Shown: positions 23,420 through 30,752 of the stretch, in pieces | Layout of the letters: each line of letters begins with the position of its first letter | Numbering within the stretch: the first letter of the stretch is position 1 | Origin: Candidatus Thorarchaeota archaeon | GTDB taxonomy: Archaea; Asgardarchaeota; Thorarchaeia; Thorarchaeales; Thorarchaeaceae | DNA: 49,158 bases | NCBI GenBank assembly: GCA_016839605.1 | Contig: JAEOTX010000096.1 | Location: 1-49,158 of the forward strand | Direction of reading: 5' to 3' | Position numbers and translations under genes: made by a program | Notes under the pieces: model-generated | What the model saw: the letters and a program-made list of their open reading frames with translations, nothing else | Databases searched by the model: none | Told to the model about the DNA's origin: nothing

Positions 23420-24382
23420 ATGAAAAATGACAACAGATGGAACGAGCTTTATGATGTTGAGCATCCACCCCTAGTGGGTTTTGAAGAGGGAGAGATGCAG
23501 AAAGTATACGACAGCTCTAGTTTTGGAGTAGCCTCAAACTACAGCAAGCTCAAGCGTATTCTCCTGCATCGACCAAGTGAGGAGGTCAACGTAGTAAAGG
23601 AAGACCCAGTCTTTTGGCTGTGGGACGGTGTACCTGATCTAAAGATAGCACAAGAGGAGTGGGATGGACTAGCCAATCTGATACGAGATAATGGTGTAAA
23701 GGTTGAGATATTGGAGGAAGCATACCCACGCTGTGCTAAGCAATACTTCTGCCGCGACCAAGCGACGATGACACCTTGGGGGGTCATTATCAGTAGAATG
23801 GCTCTGACACAAAGGTGGGGAGAAGAGCAGCTCTTTGCGAAGAAGATGTGGGAACTGCAAATCCCAGTTCTATCAATGGTAACTGGAAAAGGTATCTTTG
23901 AAGGAGGAAATTACATCCCACTTGATCGAAACACAGTGGTCATTGGAAGAGGAATAAGATGCAATGACAGCGGCATCAACCAAGTGAAGAATGTTCTTGA
24001 GCTGATGGACATTGAAGTGATAGTGATAGACGTTCCTTCATATCTTGAACACTATGGTGGATATGTCCATGCAGATGTATGTTTGAACCCTATTGACAAG
24101 GACTTGGCACTGGTATATCCTGAGGGTCTACCATATTGGTTTCTAAACGAGCTCAGAGACCGCGGGTATGACATGATAGAGGTTGAACGTGAGGAGGTCT
24201 TGAAAATGGGGACGAATGTTCTACCGCTTGATGCAAAGAAAGTCATTCTTTCCAAGGGAAATCCTATGGTCAAGAAACGGTTAGAGGATGTAGGGGTCAA
24301 AGTATTCGAAGTAAAACTTGATGAACTCAGAAAGGGCGGCGGAGGTCCTCGCTGTCTTGTAATGGAGCTTCTAAGAGTCTAA
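23420..24382 (+). CDS. Arginine deiminase / dimethylargininase-family guanidino hydrolase
   Basis: 320 residues of the amidinotransferase-arginine deiminase superfamily. Catalytic-site residues are visible: FCRDQ (Arg112-Asp113), FEGGNY (Glu161), YVHADV (His217, Asp219) and the nucleophile Cys312 in GGPRCLV. The family hydrolyses guanidino groups, arginine to citrulline plus ammonia or methylated arginine to citrulline plus methylamine. The length fits both arginine deiminase-like and dimethylargininase-like enzymes. The ornithine carbamoyltransferase gene 15 bases downstream supports citrulline as product. Proximity to methyl-transfer genes leaves methylarginine open as substrate. Confidence 0.85.
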   Translation: MKNDNRWNELYDVEHPPLVGFEEGEMQKVYDSSSFGVASNYSKLKRILLHRPSEEVNVVKEDPVFWLWDGVPDLKIAQEEWDGLANLIRDNGVKVEILEEAYPRCAKQYFCRDQATMTPWGVIISRMALTQRWGEEQLFAKKMWELQIPVLSMVTGKGIFEGGNYIPLDRNTVVIGRGIRCNDSGINQVKNVLELMDIEVIVIDVPSYLEHYGGYVHADVCLNPIDKDLALVYPEGLPYWFLNELRDRGYDMIEVEREEVLKMGTNVLPLDAKKVILSKGNPMVKKRLEDVGVKVFEVKLDELRKGGGGPRCLVMELLRV

Positions 24383-24397
24383 AGGAGAATCAGAAAA

Positions 24398-25354
24398 ATG
24401 AAGCCCTTCGTAGGTAGAGATTTTCTTACACTGATGGACTACAACAAAGAAGAGATACTAAGGATTATCGATCTTGCTGATGAGCTGAAGAATATGCGTG
24501 CAAAAGGAGAACCACATGCATATCTACAAGGGAAGACTGTCGCGATGATCTTTGAGAAGCACTCGACTAGAACGAGGCTCTCATTCCAAGCTGGCGCAGC
24601 TCACTTAGGATTACAGGCCTTCTACATGGATCCATCAACGATGCAGATCTCCAGGGGAGAATCGCTAATAGACACTGCGAAAACTATCGATAGGTATAGT
24701 GACGCCTTAGTGATTCGGACTCACGAACAGGAGATCGTGGATGATTTTGCAAAGTACATGGACCGACCGGTACTCAATGCACTGACCAATGAATCCCATC
24801 CATGCCAGCTTCTTGCAGACATTCAACATGTACGAGAAAAGAAAGGTCGTCTAAAGAATCTGAAAATTGGATATGTGGGTGATGTCTGGAACATGGCGCA
24901 TTCTTGGGGCATTGTGAGCTCAATCTTTGGTTGGGATATGATGTTTGCACTGCCTGAGAAATACAAGCATCTGTTTTGGCCACGAGCTAAGGAATTCATT
25001 GAGAAGACCAATCAAGAAACTGGTGGGAATCTTACACTGACTCATGACCTCAAGGATGCTATCACCGATGCAGATGTTGTAGTTGGAATAACATTTGTTA
25101 GTATGACTCGAGGAGCAACTGAGGAGGACATGAAAAAGAAACTAGCAGATTTCATGCCCTATCAGATTAACGCGGAGGTCATGAGTTGGGCGAAGAATGA
25201 TGCCATCTACATGCATTGTCTACCTGCGCATCGTGGAGAAGAGGTCACCGATGAAGTCATTGACGGCCCGCAGTCATTTGTATTCGATCAAGCAGAAAAC
25301 CGTATGCATACCGAAAAGGCCTTGCTAGCATTGCTAATGGGAGGAGTCGAATAA
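24398..25354 (+). CDS. argF: Ornithine carbamoyltransferase
   Basis: 318 residues with the carbamoyl-phosphate motif STRTR (56-60), HPCQ (134-137) and the ornithine-site motif HCLPAHRGEE (273-282). It begins after a strong AGGAGA ribosome site and 15 bases after the arginine deiminase gene. Catabolically it would split citrulline to ornithine and carbamoyl phosphate. No carbamate kinase gene is in the window, so the fate of carbamoyl phosphate is not shown; a biosynthetic direction is also possible. Confidence 0.92.
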   Translation: MKPFVGRDFLTLMDYNKEEILRIIDLADELKNMRAKGEPHAYLQGKTVAMIFEKHSTRTRLSFQAGAAHLGLQAFYMDPSTMQISRGESLIDTAKTIDRYSDALVIRTHEQEIVDDFAKYMDRPVLNALTNESHPCQLLADIQHVREKKGRLKNLKIGYVGDVWNMAHSWGIVSSIFGWDMMFALPEKYKHLFWPRAKEFIEKTNQETGGNLTLTHDLKDAITDADVVVGITFVSMTRGATEEDMKKKLADFMPYQINAEVMSWAKNDAIYMHCLPAHRGEEVTDEVIDGPQSFVFDQAENRMHTEKALLALLMGGVE

Positions 25355-25415
25355 CCCCTCACGCACATTGATGAACGTATCTCGGCGATAAATGATGCAG
25401 TCTATTGGATGATGG

Positions 25416-26546
25416 CTACTTCAGTGTCTGCAGCATCTCGTCAAACAATGCAAGACCACGCTTCAGTTTGTCTTCGCTATAGCCAAAGCCTATTCGCAGG
25501 TATGTTGGCATCCCAAAGTGCTCCCCAGGAATTATGAGCAAGCTCTTCTCCTTCAACAGACGATCAACTAGCTCCAGTGAACTAATAGACAGATTGTGCT
25601 TAGGAAAGCAGATGGCAGCCGCACCGGGAGCAATGCACTCAAAGATTTCGCTTCGTTCATCAAACCAGTCCTTCATGACGCTCCAGTGGCGTTTTACGAT
25701 ACGACTTGTACGATCGAGTATCCATTCTCTTGTCTTTGGCTGCAGGGCATAGGTGGCTAACTTGTCACTCAATATTGTCGGACATATTGTTGTATAGTCT
25801 GAGTATGACCAAAGCTGTTTTGCATGTGGCTTAACTGGTGCGACAATCCATCCAAGCCTTAGTCCTGGTAGACCGTATGACTTTGAGAGACTATTAGTGA
25901 CAATAGCCTTCTCACTCAGGTCGTATATGGTTGGAGTCATAGGCCCTTCCAACTCCGCACCTTGATAGATTTCATCAGAGAGGACCCAGACGTCAGCATC
26001 CTCTGCAATCTCAGCAATTCCCTTCAGGTACTCAGTACCCAAGGTTGCCCCCGTTGGATTATTGGGATTGCAAATTGCTATTGCTGCTGTTTTCTTTGTT
26101 ATAGCCTTCTTTAGTTCTTCAAGATCGGGTATCCATTGTCCTTCCTTCATTCTTAGGTGGAAGGGAGCGACAGATCCACTGAGTCCTTTTGTAACACCAT
26201 AGACCTGCATGTAGTTTGGAAGCATCATGACTATCTCATTTGCACCCTCCTGCTCGTGCAGGAAATTCCAAATGCAGATGAAGTTCGCTTCCGCACCCCC
26301 ATTGGTGACAACGACATTGTCTTCATCAGCGCCAGGGTACATACCTGCTATCGTTTTTCTAAGAGGTATAGTGCCATTTGTTTGAGAGTAGCTGAGTTTA
26401 GTCTGAAGGATCTGCATCCTTTCTTTCTCGTCCGGGATGAGGTCAGTGATAGCCAATGGCTCAACCCCACTCTCAGTCAAGTTAATGTCTACTCTGAACT
26501 CCCACTCTGATTGCATTCTTTCCATCTCAAAGGCTTCTAGCTTCAT
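25416..26546 (-). CDS. Class I/II PLP aminotransferase
   Basis: 376 residues with CNPNNPTGATL, SDEIYQG, the PLP lysine in NSLSKSYGLPG and the downstream arginine in LRLGW, the hallmarks of aspartate-aminotransferase-fold enzymes. I place the start at ATG 26546, not the longer frame from 26657. GGGTGA lies six bases upstream of it, and the only TATA box (26601-26610) lies inside the longer version. It is convergent with argF and divergent from the corrinoid-protein gene. The substrate is not predictable; an arginine/aspartate-related amino acid is plausible from context. Confidence 0.85.
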   Translation of the reverse strand: MKLEAFEMERMQSEWEFRVDINLTESGVEPLAITDLIPDEKERMQILQTKLSYSQTNGTIPLRKTIAGMYPGADEDNVVVTNGGAEANFICIWNFLHEQEGANEIVMMLPNYMQVYGVTKGLSGSVAPFHLRMKEGQWIPDLEELKKAITKKTAAIAICNPNNPTGATLGTEYLKGIAEIAEDADVWVLSDEIYQGAELEGPMTPTIYDLSEKAIVTNSLSKSYGLPGLRLGWIVAPVKPHAKQLWSYSDYTTICPTILSDKLATYALQPKTREWILDRTSRIVKRHWSVMKDWFDERSEIFECIAPGAAAICFPKHNLSISSLELVDRLLKEKSLLIIPGEHFGMPTYLRIGFGYSEDKLKRGLALFDEMLQTLK

Positions 26547-26600
26547 CAATGTCACCCAAGAGCAGCGAAACGCTACTTCGATTCTGCCAACCAAATCCGA

Positions 26601-26610
26601 GCTATATAAG
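26601..26610. promoter_or_regulatory. Shared, near-palindromic TATA box between divergent genes
   Basis: GCTATATAAG reads as a TATA element on both strands. On the plus strand it would start transcription near 26632, 24 bases before the corrinoid-protein ATG. On the minus strand it would start near 26577, about 30 bases before the aminotransferase ATG. No other TATA-like sequence was seen in this short interval. Confidence 0.55.
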
Positions 26611-26655
26611 AAGTCGGATGTTTGTTCAGTTGCCCAGCAATGAGGAGTAGCAGTC

Positions 26656-27294
26656 ATGAATCAATCTGAAACTGTTTCTTCACTGGTTCAAGTCATAATC
26701 GCTGGAAATCGAAAGGCAGCCCCTGAACTAGCAAAAAAACTCCTCCAGTCAGGCATGGATGCGTATGAAATAGTGACTGCTGCATGTTCACCAGCCATGG
26801 AACGGGTGGGTGAATTATACCAGGAGGAAGAATACTTCGTTCCTGAAATTCTCATGTCTGCAAAGGCATTCGAAGCAGTAATGGAGATTCTAAAACCCTT
26901 GTTATTGGAGGCTCAAGGGCAATATAGCGGGACGGTAATTCTTGGGGTGTGTGAAGGAGATATTCACACCATAGGGAAGAATCTCGTTGCTACGATGCTT
27001 GAAGCAGCGGGATTCAAGGTGATAGATCTAGGTAAAGATGTTCCAGTTGACAGGTTCATTGATTCAGCTGTCGAATACGATGCTGACATAATCGGTGCTT
27101 CAGCACTGATGACAACCTCGATGATTGCGATGGAAGATATTGTTGACAGAGCCAAGACAAAGGGAATCCGATCAAAGATCATGGTGGGAGGAGGGCCTGT
27201 TACGCAATCATATGCTGACTCTATTGGGGCTGATGGCTATGGCAAAGATGCCAAAGAAGCAGTTGATGTTGCCAAACGTCTGATGGAGGGGTAG
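26656..27294 (+). CDS. Corrinoid (cobalamin-binding) methyl-carrier protein, MtaC/MtbC/MttC-like
   Basis: 212 residues. Residues 1-85 are the helical B12-cap domain (LLQSGMDAYEIVTAACSPAMERVGELY). Residues 92-212 are the cobalamin Rossmann domain with the lower-ligand motif GDIHTIG (Asp102, His104, Gly107), SALMTTSM and VGGGPVT. It carries a methyl group on cobalt between a substrate-specific methyltransferase and an MtaA-like enzyme. A GAGGAG ribosome site precedes the ATG. The stop is TAG, in frame with the next methyltransferase. No MtaB/MttB-type substrate methyltransferase is encoded beside it. Confidence 0.93.
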   Translation: MNQSETVSSLVQVIIAGNRKAAPELAKKLLQSGMDAYEIVTAACSPAMERVGELYQEEEYFVPEILMSAKAFEAVMEILKPLLLEAQGQYSGTVILGVCEGDIHTIGKNLVATMLEAAGFKVIDLGKDVPVDRFIDSAVEYDADIIGASALMTTSMIAMEDIVDRAKTKGIRSKIMVGGGPVTQSYADSIGADGYGKDAKEAVDVAKRLMEG

Positions 27295-27297
27295 AGG

Positions 27298-28335
27298 ATT
27301 CAAACATCGAAAGAACTGGTAGATATTGCATTGAGTGGAGGAATCCCAGATAGAGTTCCAGTCTCTATCGTATCATCTGCTTGGGTCTTCAGCACATATG
27401 GACTTGACTTGCAGACTGCATACAAAGATGCGGAAAGGATGACTGAAGTGTGGCGTGGTTTCAATAGGGATTTTGGTGCAGATGCAATTGTACTGTCTCT
27501 AAGCTCTACGGTCATACCCTCCTACTTCGGAACAACGTGGAAGTTTCCCAAGTCTGGTTTCCCATTGTTGATGGAACCAGCAGTCAAGGAAATGAGTGAA
27601 CTAGAAGAACTGCAGCAAATCGACCCCTCCAAAGATGAACAGCTTCAAGCTTGCTATAGACATGGAACTCAACTTGTCGAGGAATTCGGAGATGAGAGAT
27701 GCGTCTGGTTCATGACTACTGGGCCGCTGTCAAATGCAGCCCGGATAACGGAAACCGAGTTTATGATGGAGTGTCTTATTGAAGAGCCAGATTTTGTCCG
27801 AGACCTCTTCAGATTTAGTGTGGATGCATGGAAGATCGCAGTAAAGCCCATCTTAGAAATGGGTGTAGATGTTGTGGACTTCTCATCTTCTCCAGGTTCT
27901 CCAGATCTGATATCCCCTCGAATGTATCGTGAGTTCTTTTGGGAGTTTGATCGAGAGGTCATACAATGGATTCATGAGTATGGAGCTAAAGCAGTGTTTC
28001 ATATCTGTGGAAACACCCTCCGAATTATTGAGGATATGGCGAAGACGGGAGCTAATGGATTGAGCATCGATTCGATGCTTGACATGTCTCTTGCACGTGA
28101 AGCCATTGGGAAGAAAACAGCCCTGGTTGGCAACTTAGACCCCGCAAATATACTCATGAATGGCACACCTGATGATGTGATAGCTGCTAGTCTAGAAGCC
28201 ATGAAGATTGGAGGAATCAATGGAGGATTTGTCTTAGCCCCTGGGTGTGATGTGCCGCCCACCTGCCCGAGAGAGAATATAGCAGCGATGATTAACACTG
28301 CCACAGAGTATGGAGGATATCCACTAACGTATTAG
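27298..28335 (+). CDS. Second MtaA/MtbA-like methyltransferase (UroD superfamily)
   Basis: About 345 residues with the zinc motif FHICGNT (His235, Cys237 from this start) and a later cysteine in APGCDVP (about 317), as in its paralogue at 20891. The start is uncertain. The only standard-type start is TTG at 27331, which has no ribosome site and would cut off TSKELVDIA, which aligns with the N-terminal helix of the paralogue. An ATT at 27298 has GGAGGGG six bases upstream, so I use it. The frame continues in phase from the TAG stop of the corrinoid gene. Likely role: methyl transfer from the adjacent corrinoid protein to a thiol or pterin acceptor. Confidence 0.8.
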   Translation: MQTSKELVDIALSGGIPDRVPVSIVSSAWVFSTYGLDLQTAYKDAERMTEVWRGFNRDFGADAIVLSLSSTVIPSYFGTTWKFPKSGFPLLMEPAVKEMSELEELQQIDPSKDEQLQACYRHGTQLVEEFGDERCVWFMTTGPLSNAARITETEFMMECLIEEPDFVRDLFRFSVDAWKIAVKPILEMGVDVVDFSSSPGSPDLISPRMYREFFWEFDREVIQWIHEYGAKAVFHICGNTLRIIEDMAKTGANGLSIDSMLDMSLAREAIGKKTALVGNLDPANILMNGTPDDVIAASLEAMKIGGINGGFVLAPGCDVPPTCPRENIAAMINTATEYGGYPLTY

Positions 28336-28344
28336 AAGATTGGA

Positions 28345-29619
28345 TCATGTCCAGGGTTCTAGAGATACGATAATCCGATCAACAGCCGCGTTTATCTTTT
28401 CACAGGTCTGCGCGTAGGAGAGCCTCAAAAAGCCCTCTCCTCCTGAACCAAAGGAGGCACCTGAAGCAGTCAGGACTTTTGCAGCTGATGCAAGATACAT
28501 CATGGCTGTGAGTGAACCTGATTTATCAAGGTCTTCAATTCGAAACAGATACTCAGGAAGCTGCTGCAAGAATGTTTTCCCATCAGTCTTGAAATAAGCC
28601 CTCATATCCTTCTCATGGGTCTCCACAAGTTCCTGCACATTGGCCATTAAGAAGAAGCTGCCCTTTGGCATTGTTGTACTAATGAATGGAACCTCGTTAT
28701 TGATACGATCGACTAGTAGCTTCCTTCGTCTATCATACTCTTCTACCATCTCCTTAACACAATCCTGAGGCCCGTTTAACGCTGCAACCCCGGCTGCTTG
28801 GGAGGTTGTCGGTGCACATATCGTACTATATTGATGGATTTTCTTAAACCCTGCAATTATCTCTTGAGGACCTATGACCCATCCCAATCTGAATCCAGTC
28901 ATTGCATGGCTTTTGGAAAGCCCGTTTATTGTAACGGTTCTCTCAAACATCCCACTGAATGCTGCAGGACTTGTGATCTTCACGTCATCATAGACTAGCT
29001 TCTCATAGAGCTCATCTGAGAGAACAAGGAGGTCATGGTCGACAGCAAGGTCTGAGACCGCCTTCACACTTTCTCGGTTCCAAACTCCACCAGTTGGATT
29101 ATTGGGTGAACAAATGATGATCATTCTGGTCTTCGATGTGATTGATTCCGCTATCTCATCTGTGGATGGTACGAAGCTAGCTTCTTCGAGCCCAGGAACT
29201 GTGACTGGTTTTGCCTCTGCGATTCGAATGATCGGCTCATAAGCCAAATATGCAGGAGTCGGAATGACGATTTCATCGCCCCTGTTAACACATCCGAATA
29301 TTGCTCCAAACACTCCAGGACTAGTTCCTGCTGTGACCATCACTTCAGATTCCGGATTGACGTCAAACCCGTTGTCACGTTTTGTCTTATTCACTATTGC
29401 TTCTCTAAGCTCAATTGTCCCAGGATCCGGAGTATAGTGTGTGTCACCTCCTTCTAGAGATTTTATTGCCGCTTCGACTATGTGTGAAGGAGTTTCGAAG
29501 TCTGGCTCCCCAATCCCCAGACTCAGAATGTCTTTGTCTTCTCCTACATGTAAGAGAAGGGCAATGCCACTCGGAGGCAGTGTTTCAAGATTATCTCGTA
29601 TTTTCGCCAATCTCATCAT
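28345..29619 (-). CDS. Class I PLP aminotransferase, last gene of the GlcD operon
   Basis: 424 residues. Motifs are GIGEPDFETP, CSPNNPTGG, LSDELYEK, the PLP lysine in INGLSKSHAMTG and FRLGW. A charged insertion around residues 315-375 (METHEKD-like region to SGSLTAMMYLA) makes it longer than the usual 390 residues. It starts eight bases after the HdrB-like gene. Linking an aminotransferase to a 2-hydroxyacid/2-oxoacid oxidoreductase suggests a route from an amino acid through its 2-oxo acid, or the reverse. Confidence 0.85.
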   Translation of the reverse strand: MMRLAKIRDNLETLPPSGIALLLHVGEDKDILSLGIGEPDFETPSHIVEAAIKSLEGGDTHYTPDPGTIELREAIVNKTKRDNGFDVNPESEVMVTAGTSPGVFGAIFGCVNRGDEIVIPTPAYLAYEPIIRIAEAKPVTVPGLEEASFVPSTDEIAESITSKTRMIIICSPNNPTGGVWNRESVKAVSDLAVDHDLLVLSDELYEKLVYDDVKITSPAAFSGMFERTVTINGLSKSHAMTGFRLGWVIGPQEIIAGFKKIHQYSTICAPTTSQAAGVAALNGPQDCVKEMVEEYDRRRKLLVDRINNEVPFISTTMPKGSFFLMANVQELVETHEKDMRAYFKTDGKTFLQQLPEYLFRIEDLDKSGSLTAMMYLASAAKVLTASGASFGSGGEGFLRLSYAQTCEKINAAVDRIIVSLEPWT

Positions 29620-29627
29620 TTCCTCGA

Positions 29628-30350
29628 CTATAATTCCAGAACCTTGGCAACGAACTCTGGAAAGTCCATCATCTCTATATTACTCTCACTGCGTTCCACA
29701 GCTTCTCGTAAATTGAACGTGCAGAAGGGACATGCTGTTGTCAAAACCGATGCTCCAGTTTCCTCAGCTTCTTTGATTCTCGTTTCTGCAGCTCCCCTTG
29801 CCAGTTCTCTGTTGGTAGATCGCACCCCTCCCCCAGCACCGCAGCATGAAGCCTTTGCTTCATTCTGATGCATTTCTCGCATCTCCACTCCTGAAATGGA
29901 TTCGATTGCCTCTCTTGGATCCTCGTAGATTCCCATATGCCTTCCAATGTGGCAGGGATCATGATATGTTACCGCCATTTTTTCACCCTCGGGGAAGACA
30001 ATCCTATTCCCTTCTACTAGTTCCTTCAATAGGGTAGGAAAGTGTACTACCTCAAATGAGAGCTCCTCGCCAAGAAGCTCTGGGTAATCTGCTGAAATTG
30101 TTCTGAAGCATCCAGCACACGCAGTGACAACTCTTGTTGCACCCAGAGCTTTTAGCGCATCTACATTGTGTCGTGCCATTATTTTTCCATCATCAACGAA
30201 ACCTGTTCTAAAGGCGACACTGCCGCAACACCACTCATCCTCACCAAGCATGGCGAACTCAAGACCCGCATGTTTCAGGACCTTTATTGTAGCTTCAGCT
30301 ATACTGGGTAACCTATAGGTTGCCATGCATCCAGCAAAGTAGACAAGCAT
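29628..30350 (-). CDS. HdrB/GlcF-like CCG-domain iron-sulfur subunit
   Basis: 240 residues with two CCG domains: DEWCCGS with TACAGCFR, and HDPCHIGRH, SCCGAGGG, TACPFC. These bind FeS clusters and are found in HdrB/HdrD and in the GlcF/LutA subunits of hydroxyacid dehydrogenases. I chose ATG 30350, which has GGAGGGG eight bases upstream; a GTG at 30359 abuts that site. With the HdrC-like and GlcD-like genes before it, it should be the terminal electron-transfer subunit. Confidence 0.88.
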   Translation of the reverse strand: MLVYFAGCMATYRLPSIAEATIKVLKHAGLEFAMLGEDEWCCGSVAFRTGFVDDGKIMARHNVDALKALGATRVVTACAGCFRTISADYPELLGEELSFEVVHFPTLLKELVEGNRIVFPEGEKMAVTYHDPCHIGRHMGIYEDPREAIESISGVEMREMHQNEAKASCCGAGGGVRSTNRELARGAAETRIKEAEETGASVLTTACPFCTFNLREAVERSESNIEMMDFPEFVAKVLEL

Positions 30351-30355
30351 TCCTA

Positions 30356-30748
30356 TCACCCCTCCGCCAGCTTCTTCAGGCGTTCTCGCTGCGTAGCATC
30401 TTCACCAAATGGATTGTGAACTTCTCTCAGGTTCTTTGCCAGTTCCTCAGAAACCGCATGGCCATAACCTCGCTTCACCAGCTCCTCACGTGTTGCCTCA
30501 ATAACTGATGCAATGTCAAGTCCAGAGAGACATGTTGCCTCGCAGTTCTTGCATGTAGTGCACTCATACATTCGCTCCCCTACTTCATCCCAATCTAGCC
30601 AACCTTGAAGCAGTGCATAGAGGATTGACATCTTACCCTTGGCACTGTTTGATTCCAAGTTCGTCTGTTTGTAAATTGGGCAGTTGGATTGACACAGGCC
30701 GCAGCTGACACACTCCAGGATGATGTGTTTGTGTTCTTCGAATGACAT
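30356..30748 (-). CDS. HdrC/GlcF-like ferredoxin subunit
   Basis: 130 residues with two [4Fe-4S] motifs, CVSCGLCQSNCPI and CTTCKNCEATCLSG. I place the start at ATG 30748 (MSFEEHKH), four bases after the upstream stop and behind a GGAGG site. A longer in-frame version starting at 30829 would overlap the GlcD gene by 77 bases and adds no conserved sequence. Together with the CCG protein it equals a GlcF split into two chains, as in HdrD versus HdrCB. Confidence 0.88.
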   Translation of the reverse strand: MSFEEHKHIILECVSCGLCQSNCPIYKQTNLESNSAKGKMSILYALLQGWLDWDEVGERMYECTTCKNCEATCLSGLDIASVIEATREELVKRGYGHAVSEELAKNLREVHNPFGEDATQRERLKKLAEG

Positions 30749-30752
30749 CCTG

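Noticed and set aside
26547-26657. N-terminal extension of the aminotransferase to 26657
   Set aside because: It would include the gene's own TATA box, overlap the divergent corrinoid gene, and add no conserved aminotransferase sequence.
27292-27294. TAG as a pyrrolysine codon joining corrinoid protein and methyltransferase
   Set aside because: Pyrrolysine is known inside MtmB/MtbB/MttB active sites, not between these families, and a good ribosome site lies just before the TAG. Kept only as an alternative in the findings.
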